Positions 24,006 to 31,769 of a DNA stretch of 64,000 nt are shown here, in pieces. Within the stretch, counting starts at the first letter, position 1. Every line of letters starts with the position of its first letter. The notes beneath the pieces were generated by a model. The model was not told where the DNA came from. It worked only from the letters and a program-made list of their open reading frames with translations, and ran no database searches. This stretch comes from an uncultured Clostridia bacterium (GTDB lineage Bacteria > Bacillota > Clostridia > Oscillospirales > Acutalibacteraceae): positions 49,115-113,114 of the forward strand of contig CAJFTS010000019.1 in assembly GCA_904420015.1 (NCBI GenBank), in the 5' to 3' direction. The translations under genes were made by a program, and so were the position numbers.

Positions 24006-24134
24006 ATGATGATCCAATCAAAACGGTGTATTTTCCTGCTTGCCTTTGTATTTTTTCTATCTTCCAACTTTCTGACTGGATGTATTGCCTGGGAACCGGA
24101 TATAACCATTGGAATCAGCCGATAGAAGGATAGA
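24006..24134 (+). pseudogene. Decayed lipoprotein gene, paralogue of the next gene
   Basis: From an ATG with GGGAGGTG upstream it reads a lipoprotein signal (KRCIFLLAFVFFLSSNFLTGC) and stops after 39 codons. In the second frame the same stretch ends GYNHWNQPIEG-stop, which matches the NHWNQPLT end of the intact lipoprotein at 24151. The DNA AACCATTGGAATCAGCCG differs by one base from that end. The simplest reading is a copy that lost its middle and was frameshifted. Confidence 0.6.
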
Positions 24135-24150
24135 TGTAGGAGGCCAAGCT

Positions 24151-24897
24151 ATGAAGAAGCATTGTAAATCGGTACTCTTGATCCTTTTCGTTCTTTTCTT
24201 GTCCATTTATATGACCGGTTGTTCATATGGATATGGGGACGGCGTTGGCGACGATTATCATGGGGAATACCCGGACCTGTATTCCGTTGCCATTCATTCT
24301 TTATTGGGTTCAAGGGGATATTATGTATCAGAGGCTCCTGCTAGTTCCGAAATTAAAGTCATCGAAACGGATGACTATGGACGAACGTTGTTTTACTATT
24401 ATGAAAATTTAATCGTAAGTACCCATAGCCTTCTTATCAGCCAAAAGGCCGAAGACGGATACGTCTATTTTTACCCGGATTACAATTTCATTTCAGCAGA
24501 TGAAAACAAGTTTTCGGATGAGGAGATAGAAGAGCTGAAAGAGAAGAACGATTGGAACAAAGAACTAGATGAAGAGAAATGCGTAAAGGTGGAGATTGTA
24601 CGAGCAAAATCAAAAGGGCCGATGGATGAAGAAGTGGTGTATCGTCGATATCGTTCTTATCTTGGTGACGATGCAAGAAGCAGGGGAAATCCCATAGTTT
24701 ATATCGTTTCCGATGATTATGGTAGAGCAATATATACTGGATTTGGGAAACACTCTAAACTAATTGTGATGCTTTTTAATCCAGACGGTACGTATGACGA
24801 TAGCACAGGCACGATGGACCTAACAAGCTTTGTCGCCTACCAAGACCAGCTGAAAGCCTTCAAGGATCGCAACCATTGGAACCAGCCGCTTACTTGA
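24151..24897 (+). CDS. Lipoprotein of unknown function with an internal duplication
   Basis: The 248-aa protein begins MKKHCKSVLLILFVLFLSIY and has the lipobox MTGC near residue 25, so it is lipid-anchored outside the cell. The mature part contains two related stretches of about 85 residues. Each has a DDYGR motif (ETDDYGRTLFYYY and VSDDYGRAIYTGF), a hydrophobic strand and a closing helix ending in N-x-W-N (EKNDWNKEL and DRNHWNQPL). GTAGGAGG precedes the ATG. I do not recognise the family. The DNA is AT-richer than the flanks and a decayed paralogue lies directly upstream, which suggests a recently acquired, locally amplified gene. Confidence 0.75.
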   Translation: MKKHCKSVLLILFVLFLSIYMTGCSYGYGDGVGDDYHGEYPDLYSVAIHSLLGSRGYYVSEAPASSEIKVIETDDYGRTLFYYYENLIVSTHSLLISQKAEDGYVYFYPDYNFISADENKFSDEEIEELKEKNDWNKELDEEKCVKVEIVRAKSKGPMDEEVVYRRYRSYLGDDARSRGNPIVYIVSDDYGRAIYTGFGKHSKLIVMLFNPDGTYDDSTGTMDLTSFVAYQDQLKAFKDRNHWNQPLT

Positions 24898-24925
24898 TTC
24901 TTTGAAAAATCAAAAGCGCAGAAAG

Positions 24926-24957
24926 AAACGCCCGGAGAAATTTTCCCGGGCGCTTTT
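24926..24957. terminator. Bidirectional terminator
   Basis: AACGCCCGG/CCGGGCGCT with a short AT loop lies between the lipoprotein gene and the converging glycan operon. Confidence 0.75.
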
Positions 24958-25619
24958 CATACCCTCGCGCTCGCTTGCCTGAGCCGCGCGGCAATGTTAC
25001 GGGGACTTTCCGCCTGCATGCGGCCGTTTAGCTGTGCGCGGGCTTGGGGCGTGCGAAACCCGAACCCGTAGGTGACCGCCAAAAAATCGATTCCAGCTTG
25101 TCCGGCCCCCGCCAGGTCGAATTCGCTGTCGCCCACCAAGACCGTTTCCTCCGGCAGAGCGCCTGCCGCTTCCATGCCCCGGCGTATGAGGTCGGCCTTG
25201 GTGAGCCGGTCGTCCTCGTCCATCCCGCACACGGCGTCGAACAAGGAGAGCAGCCCCGTTTCCTGCAGAATCTGCTTGGCAAACGTCTCCTTTTTTAGCG
25301 TAGCGGTCGCCAGAAAGCAGCCCGCCTCCTTTAGTTCGCCCAGAGTTTCCCGCATCCCGTCGTAAACCTGCACCTGGCGCCACCCCTGTTTTGCGTAATA
25401 TTCCCGGTAGCAGCGGATGGCCTGTACAGCCCGCTCCCGGCTCATGCCGCACAGATGCTCGAACACAAAGGGGAGAGGTGCGCCGATAGCGGTCTGAACA
25501 AAGGCGTCCCCCAGAAAGGGCAGGCCCAAACACGCAAATGCCTGCCGGTACGCCCGGTAAATCCCCTCATAGGAATTGACCAAGGTACCGTCCATGTCGA
25601 ATAAAACGCACTTATACAT
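24957..25619 (-). CDS. HAD-superfamily hydrolase, last gene of the glycan operon
   Basis: The protein has 220 residues. Motif I is VLFDMDGTLVNS, the cap helices are long, motif II is LATATLKK near residue 107, and motif IV is VLVGDSEFDL near 160. The order and cap fit phosphoglycolate/beta-phosphoglucomutase-type HAD-IA enzymes. Its start overlaps the aldolase stop by 8 nt, which ties it to the sugar-acid genes upstream. A role as the phosphatase acting on a keto-acid 8- or 9-phosphate intermediate is an inference from context. General phosphoglycolate phosphatase is the alternative. Confidence 0.85.
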   Translation of the reverse strand: MYKCVLFDMDGTLVNSYEGIYRAYRQAFACLGLPFLGDAFVQTAIGAPLPFVFEHLCGMSRERAVQAIRCYREYYAKQGWRQVQVYDGMRETLGELKEAGCFLATATLKKETFAKQILQETGLLSLFDAVCGMDEDDRLTKADLIRRGMEAAGALPEETVLVGDSEFDLAGAGQAGIDFLAVTYGFGFRTPQARAQLNGRMQAESPRNIAARLRQASARV

Positions 25620-27219
25620 CCGCTTCCTCCTGCTCGTAAACCGAAGGGGTCAAAAACGTAAGATTGAGGAAACGGGACAGTTCTTTGAGCTGCTTTCGAA
25701 TCCGGCGCTGCTTTTCCAGCGCCTCCTCTTCTTTGAGAGGAATGTCCAGCTCCTGGCGGTAATAATTCCCCTTCGCGCTGGGGAGGAACCCGTCGAACCC
25801 CGCCAAAAACACCTCTTTCGCCCCGCACCGGATCAGCAGTTTTAGCAGCATCAGCCCCGCGTTGTCGGAAATCATCTCATCGTCGTTGGTGTACTGATCG
25901 TAATCGACAAACAAGTCGTCCTCCCCGGCACGGTAAGGGATGTTGGAGGTGAGGATGACGCGCATCCGGGCCGGCGGCTGAAGATCCCGCTCAATCACGT
26001 CCATTCGCTTGTGGTTGCTTACGAAGCAGGCGTCCGCCTGGTAGCGGGAATCGACAAAGTTGACCGATATGACAAAAGGATGCGCCTGTTCGATAAACGA
26101 CCGGATGGCGTCGGCATGGGTTGTTAGGGTTTTGCCCGGGGCCAGCAGGAGAAGAGGTCGCCCTTTTATGAGCGCGGTGATTTCCCCGACACAAGCGCTG
26201 TCATCGATCTTTTTGCTTTGGAACTGGGTGTAAAGCCGTTCAATCAGCCCCCGGTCGTACAATACCTTGTGCTTTCCCGGGATGGATTGGATGATTTTTT
26301 CAATGTCCTTCATGGTCAGCGTCTGCTTGTCGATCAGATAAGCGGCGTAGTTGGGATGGCAGACGTGGCTCGCCGCGATGTGGTACGGTACCGTATACCC
26401 CCATTCGTACCGTTTCCTGATCGCGCAGATGTATTCGTCGTAAATGTCCATCACCATGGTCACATCGTACCGGGACGCGATGTTTTTGTTGATATACTGG
26501 GTGATTAGCTCTGTCGGCAGGTTGCCTGCGCCCCGCCCCATCCCGTACACGGTGGCGTCCAGGATCAGGGTGCGTTTGGTCTGAATTTTTCCCAGAATCT
26601 GGGCGTTGGAAAAGGCGAGCTGCAGGTTGTTGTGCCCGTGAAACCCCAGACGGATGCCCGGATCCATATTTTTGTCGATCAGGTAAAACCGGTGGGACAC
26701 GTCGTTGCGGTACATACTCCCCAGCGTATCGACAATATAGAAGGCGTAGGGTCTGAGGCGGTTCATTTTTTCCACCAGCTCCAGCAGCTCCAGATCGGTG
26801 TAGAACACCGTCCCCACCGGCTGCATGAACACCTGGTATCCCTTTTCCATGATGATCTTCGCCCATTCGACGGCCTGCCCCACCTCCTCCTTGTGAAAGG
26901 TCAGCCGGATTCCTTCGATGCTCTTTCCGTCGTAAGGCGGCAGGGAGGAGGGGTGCAGCTCTTTTTCCCCAATGGCGATCATCGCCACATACATGGACGT
27001 CCGTTCCCGCCGGGGAAGCACCGCTTCAATCCCCTCAACGTCGTGAAACAGCGAGCATTCCTCATCCTGCACCATGCCGGTTAAAAACCCGCACTCGATG
27101 ATGTCGATGTTTGCCTGTTCCAGCTTGTCCAAAATGGACGCGATGTTCTTTTTTCCAAACTGCCAGTCGTTGATATACCCGCCGTCGCGCAGCGTGCAGT
27201 CCAGAACTTGAATGCTCAT
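25612..27219 (-). CDS. HMGL-like aldolase fused to a Rossmann-like domain (glycan biosynthesis)
   Basis: The protein has 535 residues. The N-terminal TIM barrel begins VLDCTLRDGGYINDWQFG, the metal-binding DCTLRDGG signature of HMG-CoA lyase/4-hydroxy-2-oxovalerate aldolase enzymes. LGFHGHNNLQLA near 190 gives the His pair, followed by DATVYGMGRGAGN near 220. Residues from about 350 form a second alpha/beta domain (LLLAPGKTL, VISVNFVDSRYQADACFVSN, AGFDGF) resembling DUF115 or CST-I-type domains. It overlaps the KdsB-like gene by 4 nt. An aldol reaction making a 2-keto sugar acid is likely from the pairing with a CMP-acid synthetase. The substrate is unknown. Confidence 0.82.
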   Translation of the reverse strand: MSIQVLDCTLRDGGYINDWQFGKKNIASILDKLEQANIDIIECGFLTGMVQDEECSLFHDVEGIEAVLPRRERTSMYVAMIAIGEKELHPSSLPPYDGKSIEGIRLTFHKEEVGQAVEWAKIIMEKGYQVFMQPVGTVFYTDLELLELVEKMNRLRPYAFYIVDTLGSMYRNDVSHRFYLIDKNMDPGIRLGFHGHNNLQLAFSNAQILGKIQTKRTLILDATVYGMGRGAGNLPTELITQYINKNIASRYDVTMVMDIYDEYICAIRKRYEWGYTVPYHIAASHVCHPNYAAYLIDKQTLTMKDIEKIIQSIPGKHKVLYDRGLIERLYTQFQSKKIDDSACVGEITALIKGRPLLLLAPGKTLTTHADAIRSFIEQAHPFVISVNFVDSRYQADACFVSNHKRMDVIERDLQPPARMRVILTSNIPYRAGEDDLFVDYDQYTNDDEMISDNAGLMLLKLLIRCGAKEVFLAGFDGFLPSAKGNYYRQELDIPLKEEEALEKQRRIRKQLKELSRFLNLTFLTPSVYEQEEADV

Positions 27220-27959
27220 GCCTCTTCCTCTCCTCTCTCCAGCCGGTCCCGAATGATGCTTCGAACGTATTCCAAATCCTTTTTCGTATCCACCGACAGC
27301 GTGTCCGCCTCCACCGGGATCATGCGCAGCGGTTTCCCATGCTCGATGAAGCGGAGCTCGTTGACGTCCTCGATTTTTTCCAGCTCCCCTTTTTCCGTCT
27401 GTGCAAAGAACGCGAGGGCTTGCAGCGAATAGGCCAGCACCCCCAGATGCTTATAGTAGTCAAACTGTAGGGCCGCCTTAGGGTGGGGGATGGGGCTTCT
27501 GGACATAAACAGCGCATTGCCCTGCGTATCGGTCACCACCTTGATGTTGGACTCATCCACCACATGAGATGGCCGGTGAATTTTGGCCATCAGGTTGGTG
27601 GCAAAGAAGCCCTCCGTCGACGGGGGGAGCACCCGCTCGATCAAGTCCGGCTGTATCAACGGCTCGTCCCCGTTGACGCAGACGTATACGTCCGCCTTCA
27701 CCTGCCTGGCCACCTCGTAAATCCTCTGGGTGCTGGTGGGATGATCCGGCGAAGTCATCTTGCAGGGGATGCCGTAATGGCCGCACGCCTGCCGGATGCG
27801 TTCGTGGTCGGTGGCCACATAGACCTCGTCGATCCCCTTCGCTTTTTTTACCTGGCGGTACACCCACCAAATCATCGGTTTTCCACAGATGTCCTCCAAC
27901 GGCTTGCCGGCCAGACGGCTGGAATGGTACCGCGCCGGAATGATTGCAACCGTATGCAT
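27216..27959 (-). CDS. KdsB-like CMP-sugar-acid synthetase
   Basis: The 247-aa cytidylyltransferase begins VAIIPARYHSSRLAGKPLEDI, the CTP-binding loop of 3-deoxy-manno-octulosonate cytidylyltransferase. The KPMIWWVY block is followed by VYVATDHERI, VCVNGDEPLIQPDLI near residue 95 and a C-terminal half with HLGVLAYS and NELRFIEHGKPLRM. KdsB normally activates KDO for lipopolysaccharide. In a Gram-positive surface-glycan operon it more likely activates a KDO-like or nonulosonic acid for capsule or wall polymer. It overlaps the aldolase by 4 nt and lies 13 nt after the GT2 fusion gene. Confidence 0.88.
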   Translation of the reverse strand: MHTVAIIPARYHSSRLAGKPLEDICGKPMIWWVYRQVKKAKGIDEVYVATDHERIRQACGHYGIPCKMTSPDHPTSTQRIYEVARQVKADVYVCVNGDEPLIQPDLIERVLPPSTEGFFATNLMAKIHRPSHVVDESNIKVVTDTQGNALFMSRSPIPHPKAALQFDYYKHLGVLAYSLQALAFFAQTEKGELEKIEDVNELRFIEHGKPLRMIPVEADTLSVDTKKDLEYVRSIIRDRLERGEEEA

Positions 27960-27972
27960 CCAAACTCCCTCC

Positions 27973-29709
27973 TTATTTTCCGAGCAGCCTGGCGACGGCC
28001 CGAATCGGCTTTGTCAGCCGCCAGCAGGTTGAATTTTCGTACGTGTCCACCACTTCCTGAATACGCCGGTCCATCTCCTGCAGGGAAAGGGTCGGCGGGT
28101 CTTTCGCAGCCGGGGACGGCCTTGCACCCCCAGCCGCCTTTGTGCCCCGCTCCTGCTTATATAGGTTCCAGTTTTCCAGCAGCCGGTCGGACCACATCTT
28201 GAGCACCGCATCGCTTACCACCTCGTACCCCTGTGCAACCGGGTACTGCGCTTTTTTGCAGCAGTTGTCCCCGTCCTTCATGTCGTACGCCAGCACGCTT
28301 GGCAGATACACTTGGACCTCGTGCTTGAGCAGCTGGTTGCGGCCGTTTGCCTTCAGCTGAAAGTGTATCATCAGAAAATCCCGGATGCGGTCTTTTAAAG
28401 GGAGCATGGCTTTGTTGAAGATGGACTCATCCCGGTAGGAATCCAGCAGCGCCTGGATGACGTAGTGCCCCTTCAGCGCCCCAAAGCAGCCGCCCAACAG
28501 ATCTTCTTCACTGTCAAAGCCGAAGAAGACCCGGTTGAGCCGCAGCCGCTTGAGGTTGAGATTGGCCCGCATGTCTGGGCTCAACACAATGCCGCCTTCC
28601 TTATACAGCAGCCGAAGCGCCAAATACTCCTCCACAAACCCAAGGTTCCCCGCTTCCAGCGCTTTTAGTACACAGCCGGGCAGCTCCTTTTCGGAGCAGT
28701 TGATTTCGTCCACTTGAATCAGCCGCGCCTTTGGGAAATCGGTGCGGATCTCCTCCAGGTAGCCCAGGGGGATTGGCCTTCCCAAATGCACACAGAAGAA
28801 GGTTTCCGGGATAACCTCATAATCCAAGAATTCCAGCAGCTTTTTCCTCTGCTTGTCCTTGGCAAGATACGGGTTTAACAGGAAATCCTTTTTGTATTTC
28901 TGAAGCAGCCCAATAAAGTCCGCCTGGAACAGCACTCTGGACTGCAGCATGTTCCAGTAAAGCTGCTTTGCCGTGCAGTAGACGACTTCTTCCCGGTAGG
29001 CCGGGTCGCTTCGGTCGAGAAAGTTGCTAAACGCCTGAATGATGTCCACCATCTCTCCCGCAAAGGTGGTGGAAATGGTGTCGGACCGGCGGTAGTAATT
29101 GTAAAAAGGCTTGGGGATGTAGCCCACATGATGGTACCGGGTGACCAAAGAGGGAATGAGGGAAATGTCCTCAAACAGCATCTTTTCGTACTGGTTTTCT
29201 TCCCAGATGCTTCTGCGAAAGAGCTTGTTGACGCTGTAGGTGATGTTGTTGCCGTTGGCAATGTAATCGGCGAGATCGATGGTTTCCCTGGGGTAAGAGG
29301 ACACTACGGAGCTTCGGCCTTCGTCCACGTAGATGATCTTTACGTCGCACATCACATAGTCGTAACCGCCCTCCACCGCTTTGTCGTACAGTTCCTGATA
29401 CATGTCCGGCTCCACGCTGTCGTCGGAATCCAAAAAGGCCACGTATTCCCCCTTAGCCATGCGAACTCCGGCGTTGCGGGTCAGTCCAAGCCCTTCGTTT
29501 TCCTTGTGTAGCACCCGTACTAGGCCCGGATACTGTTCTTGATACCGGTCGCAGATCTGCGGGGAAGCGTCTGTGCTCCCGTCGTCCACTAGGATAATCT
29601 CCTTTTCTTCCAGGGTCTGGGCGAGAACCGAGTCCACCGCTCGCTCCAGGTAGTTTTCCACCTGGTACACCGGTATGATAATCGAAACCTTAATGGGATT
29701 GTTCTCCAT
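27973..29709 (-). CDS. GT2 glycosyltransferase fused to an OCH1-like sugar transferase domain
   Basis: The protein has 578 residues. The N-terminal GT-A domain begins KVSIIIPVYQVENYLERAVDS and carries EIILVDDGSTDAS near 35 and AFLDSDDSVEPDM near 92, the nucleotide-sugar DxD. The second half (from about 330) contains a GT32-type stretch, ALRLLYKEGGIVLSPDMRAN, then FFGFDSEEDLLGG, as in capsular transferases with the DXD sugar-binding region. A helical tail ends in a basic segment. The start at 29709 has GGGAGGG 4 nt upstream and overlaps the preceding gene. It is likely a bifunctional polymer transferase. Donors and acceptors are unknown. Confidence 0.85.
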   Translation of the reverse strand: MENNPIKVSIIIPVYQVENYLERAVDSVLAQTLEEKEIILVDDGSTDASPQICDRYQEQYPGLVRVLHKENEGLGLTRNAGVRMAKGEYVAFLDSDDSVEPDMYQELYDKAVEGGYDYVMCDVKIIYVDEGRSSVVSSYPRETIDLADYIANGNNITYSVNKLFRRSIWEENQYEKMLFEDISLIPSLVTRYHHVGYIPKPFYNYYRRSDTISTTFAGEMVDIIQAFSNFLDRSDPAYREEVVYCTAKQLYWNMLQSRVLFQADFIGLLQKYKKDFLLNPYLAKDKQRKKLLEFLDYEVIPETFFCVHLGRPIPLGYLEEIRTDFPKARLIQVDEINCSEKELPGCVLKALEAGNLGFVEEYLALRLLYKEGGIVLSPDMRANLNLKRLRLNRVFFGFDSEEDLLGGCFGALKGHYVIQALLDSYRDESIFNKAMLPLKDRIRDFLMIHFQLKANGRNQLLKHEVQVYLPSVLAYDMKDGDNCCKKAQYPVAQGYEVVSDAVLKMWSDRLLENWNLYKQERGTKAAGGARPSPAAKDPPTLSLQEMDRRIQEVVDTYENSTCWRLTKPIRAVARLLGK

Positions 29710-30796
29710 GCTGCCCTCCCAAATACCGTAAAATATGCTGCAGCTCATACACAGTCTGCGGGACGTAATAGTTTTTCCCTGCGAACTGCCGCTGGAACGT
29801 CTGCAAATACCGTTTGAGGATCTCGTCCTCTTTCCACAGCACCTTCCCGTCAAACAGCCGATACAGCATCACCGTGTTCATGTCCATTCCAAAGACGAGG
29901 CTTGCCGTCAGCGCCCCATTGGAGCAGACGGTCAGGACGGTTTTGTCTGCCGCCCCCTCGTTTAGCAAAAACAGCTCCCACGGCGCGTCCCCGTCATACC
30001 GGCGGGTTAGGCCCATTTGAAGGGGGAGGTTTTCCGGATTTCTGGGATGGGGTTTGACAACAAACCGCCCCGGCCCCACCGTTTCTTGGCATTCCTTCAT
30101 CAAAGCAAGGTCGTTGCTTTGGATCCCCTCCGCCCGGAAGGACTGTTCTAAAAAAATAAAATCTGCAGGGTCTTCGGGCTTATGGTAGTCAAAAATCCCA
30201 TTGAGTAGGGAACGAAAGGCGGTGTCTTTTCTCGAGATTTTGGGCAACGGACAGTTGAGAAGCCCGTCCCCCCGCATCGCCAGCCGCGGCTCGTACAGCA
30301 GCACCCGCCTGACCTTATCCTGGATCCGCCGCCCTTCCCTGTGACGGTTAACGGCGGCCCGGTCCTCCTTTAGATAATCGATCACGTAAGAAGAAAACCC
30401 GTCCTCGAACCATACGAATTCGCACAGCTGCGCATAGTACCAGTTGGCCAGCATCCGGGTAAACAGGTCAAAATTCGCAAAATAAACCGCGTCGTATACG
30501 TCCAAGTCGTCGCTGAGTACCCATTGGAAGATGCGTCTGCTATCTGCGAACGCTTCGTTTAACGCGTCCAGCTTCGTTAGAGGATACGACCGATTAAGAT
30601 CGTTTACGTTTGCGAAGAGGACGCGTTCGAACAGCCCCGTCCCCCTCAGACGAGGAATGTACCCTTTAAGCGCGGGGGTAATGTCGGATACTAGCAGGTC
30701 TATCGCTGCCTCTTGCAATAGAGTACACTTCATATGCACTGCCGTCAGTAATTGATAAACAGAATTGACAAGGAGTAAAATTCGATTATTCGGCAT
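29690..30796 (-). CDS. Sialyltransferase-like GT-B protein (GT52/polysialyltransferase type), copy 2
   Basis: The 368-aa protein begins RILLLVNSVYQLLTAVHMKC, an N-terminal strand-helix typical of GT52 and related CMP-sugar transferases. It has WFEDGFSSYVIDYL near residue 128, FLEQSFRAEG near 225, FVVKPHPRNPENLP near 250 and LTVCSNGALTASLVFGM near 295. The E-D-G and K-P-H-P motifs are those used for CMP and acceptor contact in bacterial sialyltransferases. Because a CMP-acid synthetase is in the same operon, a CMP-ulosonic-acid transferase role is attractive. It overlaps both neighbours slightly (20 nt downstream, 11 nt upstream). Confidence 0.72.
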   Translation of the reverse strand: MPNNRILLLVNSVYQLLTAVHMKCTLLQEAAIDLLVSDITPALKGYIPRLRGTGLFERVLFANVNDLNRSYPLTKLDALNEAFADSRRIFQWVLSDDLDVYDAVYFANFDLFTRMLANWYYAQLCEFVWFEDGFSSYVIDYLKEDRAAVNRHREGRRIQDKVRRVLLYEPRLAMRGDGLLNCPLPKISRKDTAFRSLLNGIFDYHKPEDPADFIFLEQSFRAEGIQSNDLALMKECQETVGPGRFVVKPHPRNPENLPLQMGLTRRYDGDAPWELFLLNEGAADKTVLTVCSNGALTASLVFGMDMNTVMLYRLFDGKVLWKEDEILKRYLQTFQRQFAGKNYYVPQTVYELQHILRYLGGQHGEQSH

Positions 30797-31769
30797 ATAG
30801 TTCCCTTCTTACCTTTCTAATTTGAAACTGTGTATGGAGATTTTCGCAACCGGTGGAGTCAAAGGTGTAGATCACCTTCGGCTTTCGTGTAAAAACGTAG
30901 GGAAGCAGCTCGGCTGGGAATACTTCCTTGATTTCTTTTGCATGGGGAAAGATGTCCTGGTAATGGAGCGTGTCGTCCGGGTGGCGCTTGATCAGCAGAC
31001 GAGTACTCGGCGGGATGGCCGTTCGCATTCCTTCGTACAGACGGTGCTGCTCTTCTTGAGTCATAATCCCCAGGTTTGCGTACTGCTGGGTGAGCAGGAT
31101 GGCGTCGGCCCTTGTGCAGATGCGCCGCTTGATAAAAAAGCGGATCACCTGTTTGCGCTTTTGGCGGGAGAGATTTTGAAGAGCCTCTTCCACAGAAAAA
31201 TCCTCATAGCGTTCTCCGGAAACATTCACCGTCTGCGCCCGCTTCAGGCAGTAAATCCGGCGGATATAGGGGTTTCGTCCGTCGAACAGCCCGTATTTCC
31301 TAGCGATGGCCGCATGGATGGGAAAGGTTTTGCTCAAAGCCTCATCGTGTTCCTTCCACCGGCTGAGCATGCCCGCTGCGTCTTCGAAAAAGGAGAACGG
31401 GATGTGGTTTTCAATCAGGTAAAGGGAGAAGTAGAAGTGCGCCCCGGCCACGTAAATTTCGGAAAAATCGGTGATCTCATAGGGAATGCGCTGCTGGCAG
31501 CACCGGCTGACATCCTCTAAAATCCTTGCCTCCTCCCGATGAGGAATGCGTAGGTAGGGGAAGAGGTAAACCTCGTCAAACAGGCCGAGCCTTTCCAGCC
31601 TCTGGTACTTGGGATATTTTTGCGTAATAAAGTCCGGCAGAATCAAAACCGCTTTTTCCTTTTCGTGGTTTATCAGCCGGTGCAGCATGACTTCCAGCAG
31701 CTGGTAGGAGCTGACCGCGTGATACAGCACCGCCCGCCGGCCCTTTTCCTTATCCGATGTGAACATCAT
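30786..31769 (-). CDS. Sialyltransferase-like GT-B protein, copy 1
   Basis: The 327-aa protein begins AVLYHAVSSYQLLEVMLHRL, which parallels the start of the next gene. SFFEDAAGMLSRW near residue 125 corresponds to the E-D-G site, and LLIKRHPDDTLHYQDIF near 263 to K-P-H-P. VIYTFDSTGCENLHTQF near the C-terminus matches the C-S/T-N-G block loosely. It is a divergent member of the polysialyltransferase/GT52-like class. The start at 31769 has GGAGGAG 7 nt upstream and overlaps the HAD-fusion stop. A second ATG follows at 31766. Confidence 0.68.
   Translation of the reverse strand: MMFTSDKEKGRRAVLYHAVSSYQLLEVMLHRLINHEKEKAVLILPDFITQKYPKYQRLERLGLFDEVYLFPYLRIPHREEARILEDVSRCCQQRIPYEITDFSEIYVAGAHFYFSLYLIENHIPFSFFEDAAGMLSRWKEHDEALSKTFPIHAAIARKYGLFDGRNPYIRRIYCLKRAQTVNVSGERYEDFSVEEALQNLSRQKRKQVIRFFIKRRICTRADAILLTQQYANLGIMTQEEQHRLYEGMRTAIPPSTRLLIKRHPDDTLHYQDIFPHAKEIKEVFPAELLPYVFTRKPKVIYTFDSTGCENLHTQFQIRKVRRELYAE

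Noticed and set aside
29690..31769. Naming the two GT-B proteins as true sialyltransferases
   Set aside because: Only short motifs match, and the donor could be another CMP-acid or a different nucleotide sugar, so only the fold class is claimed.
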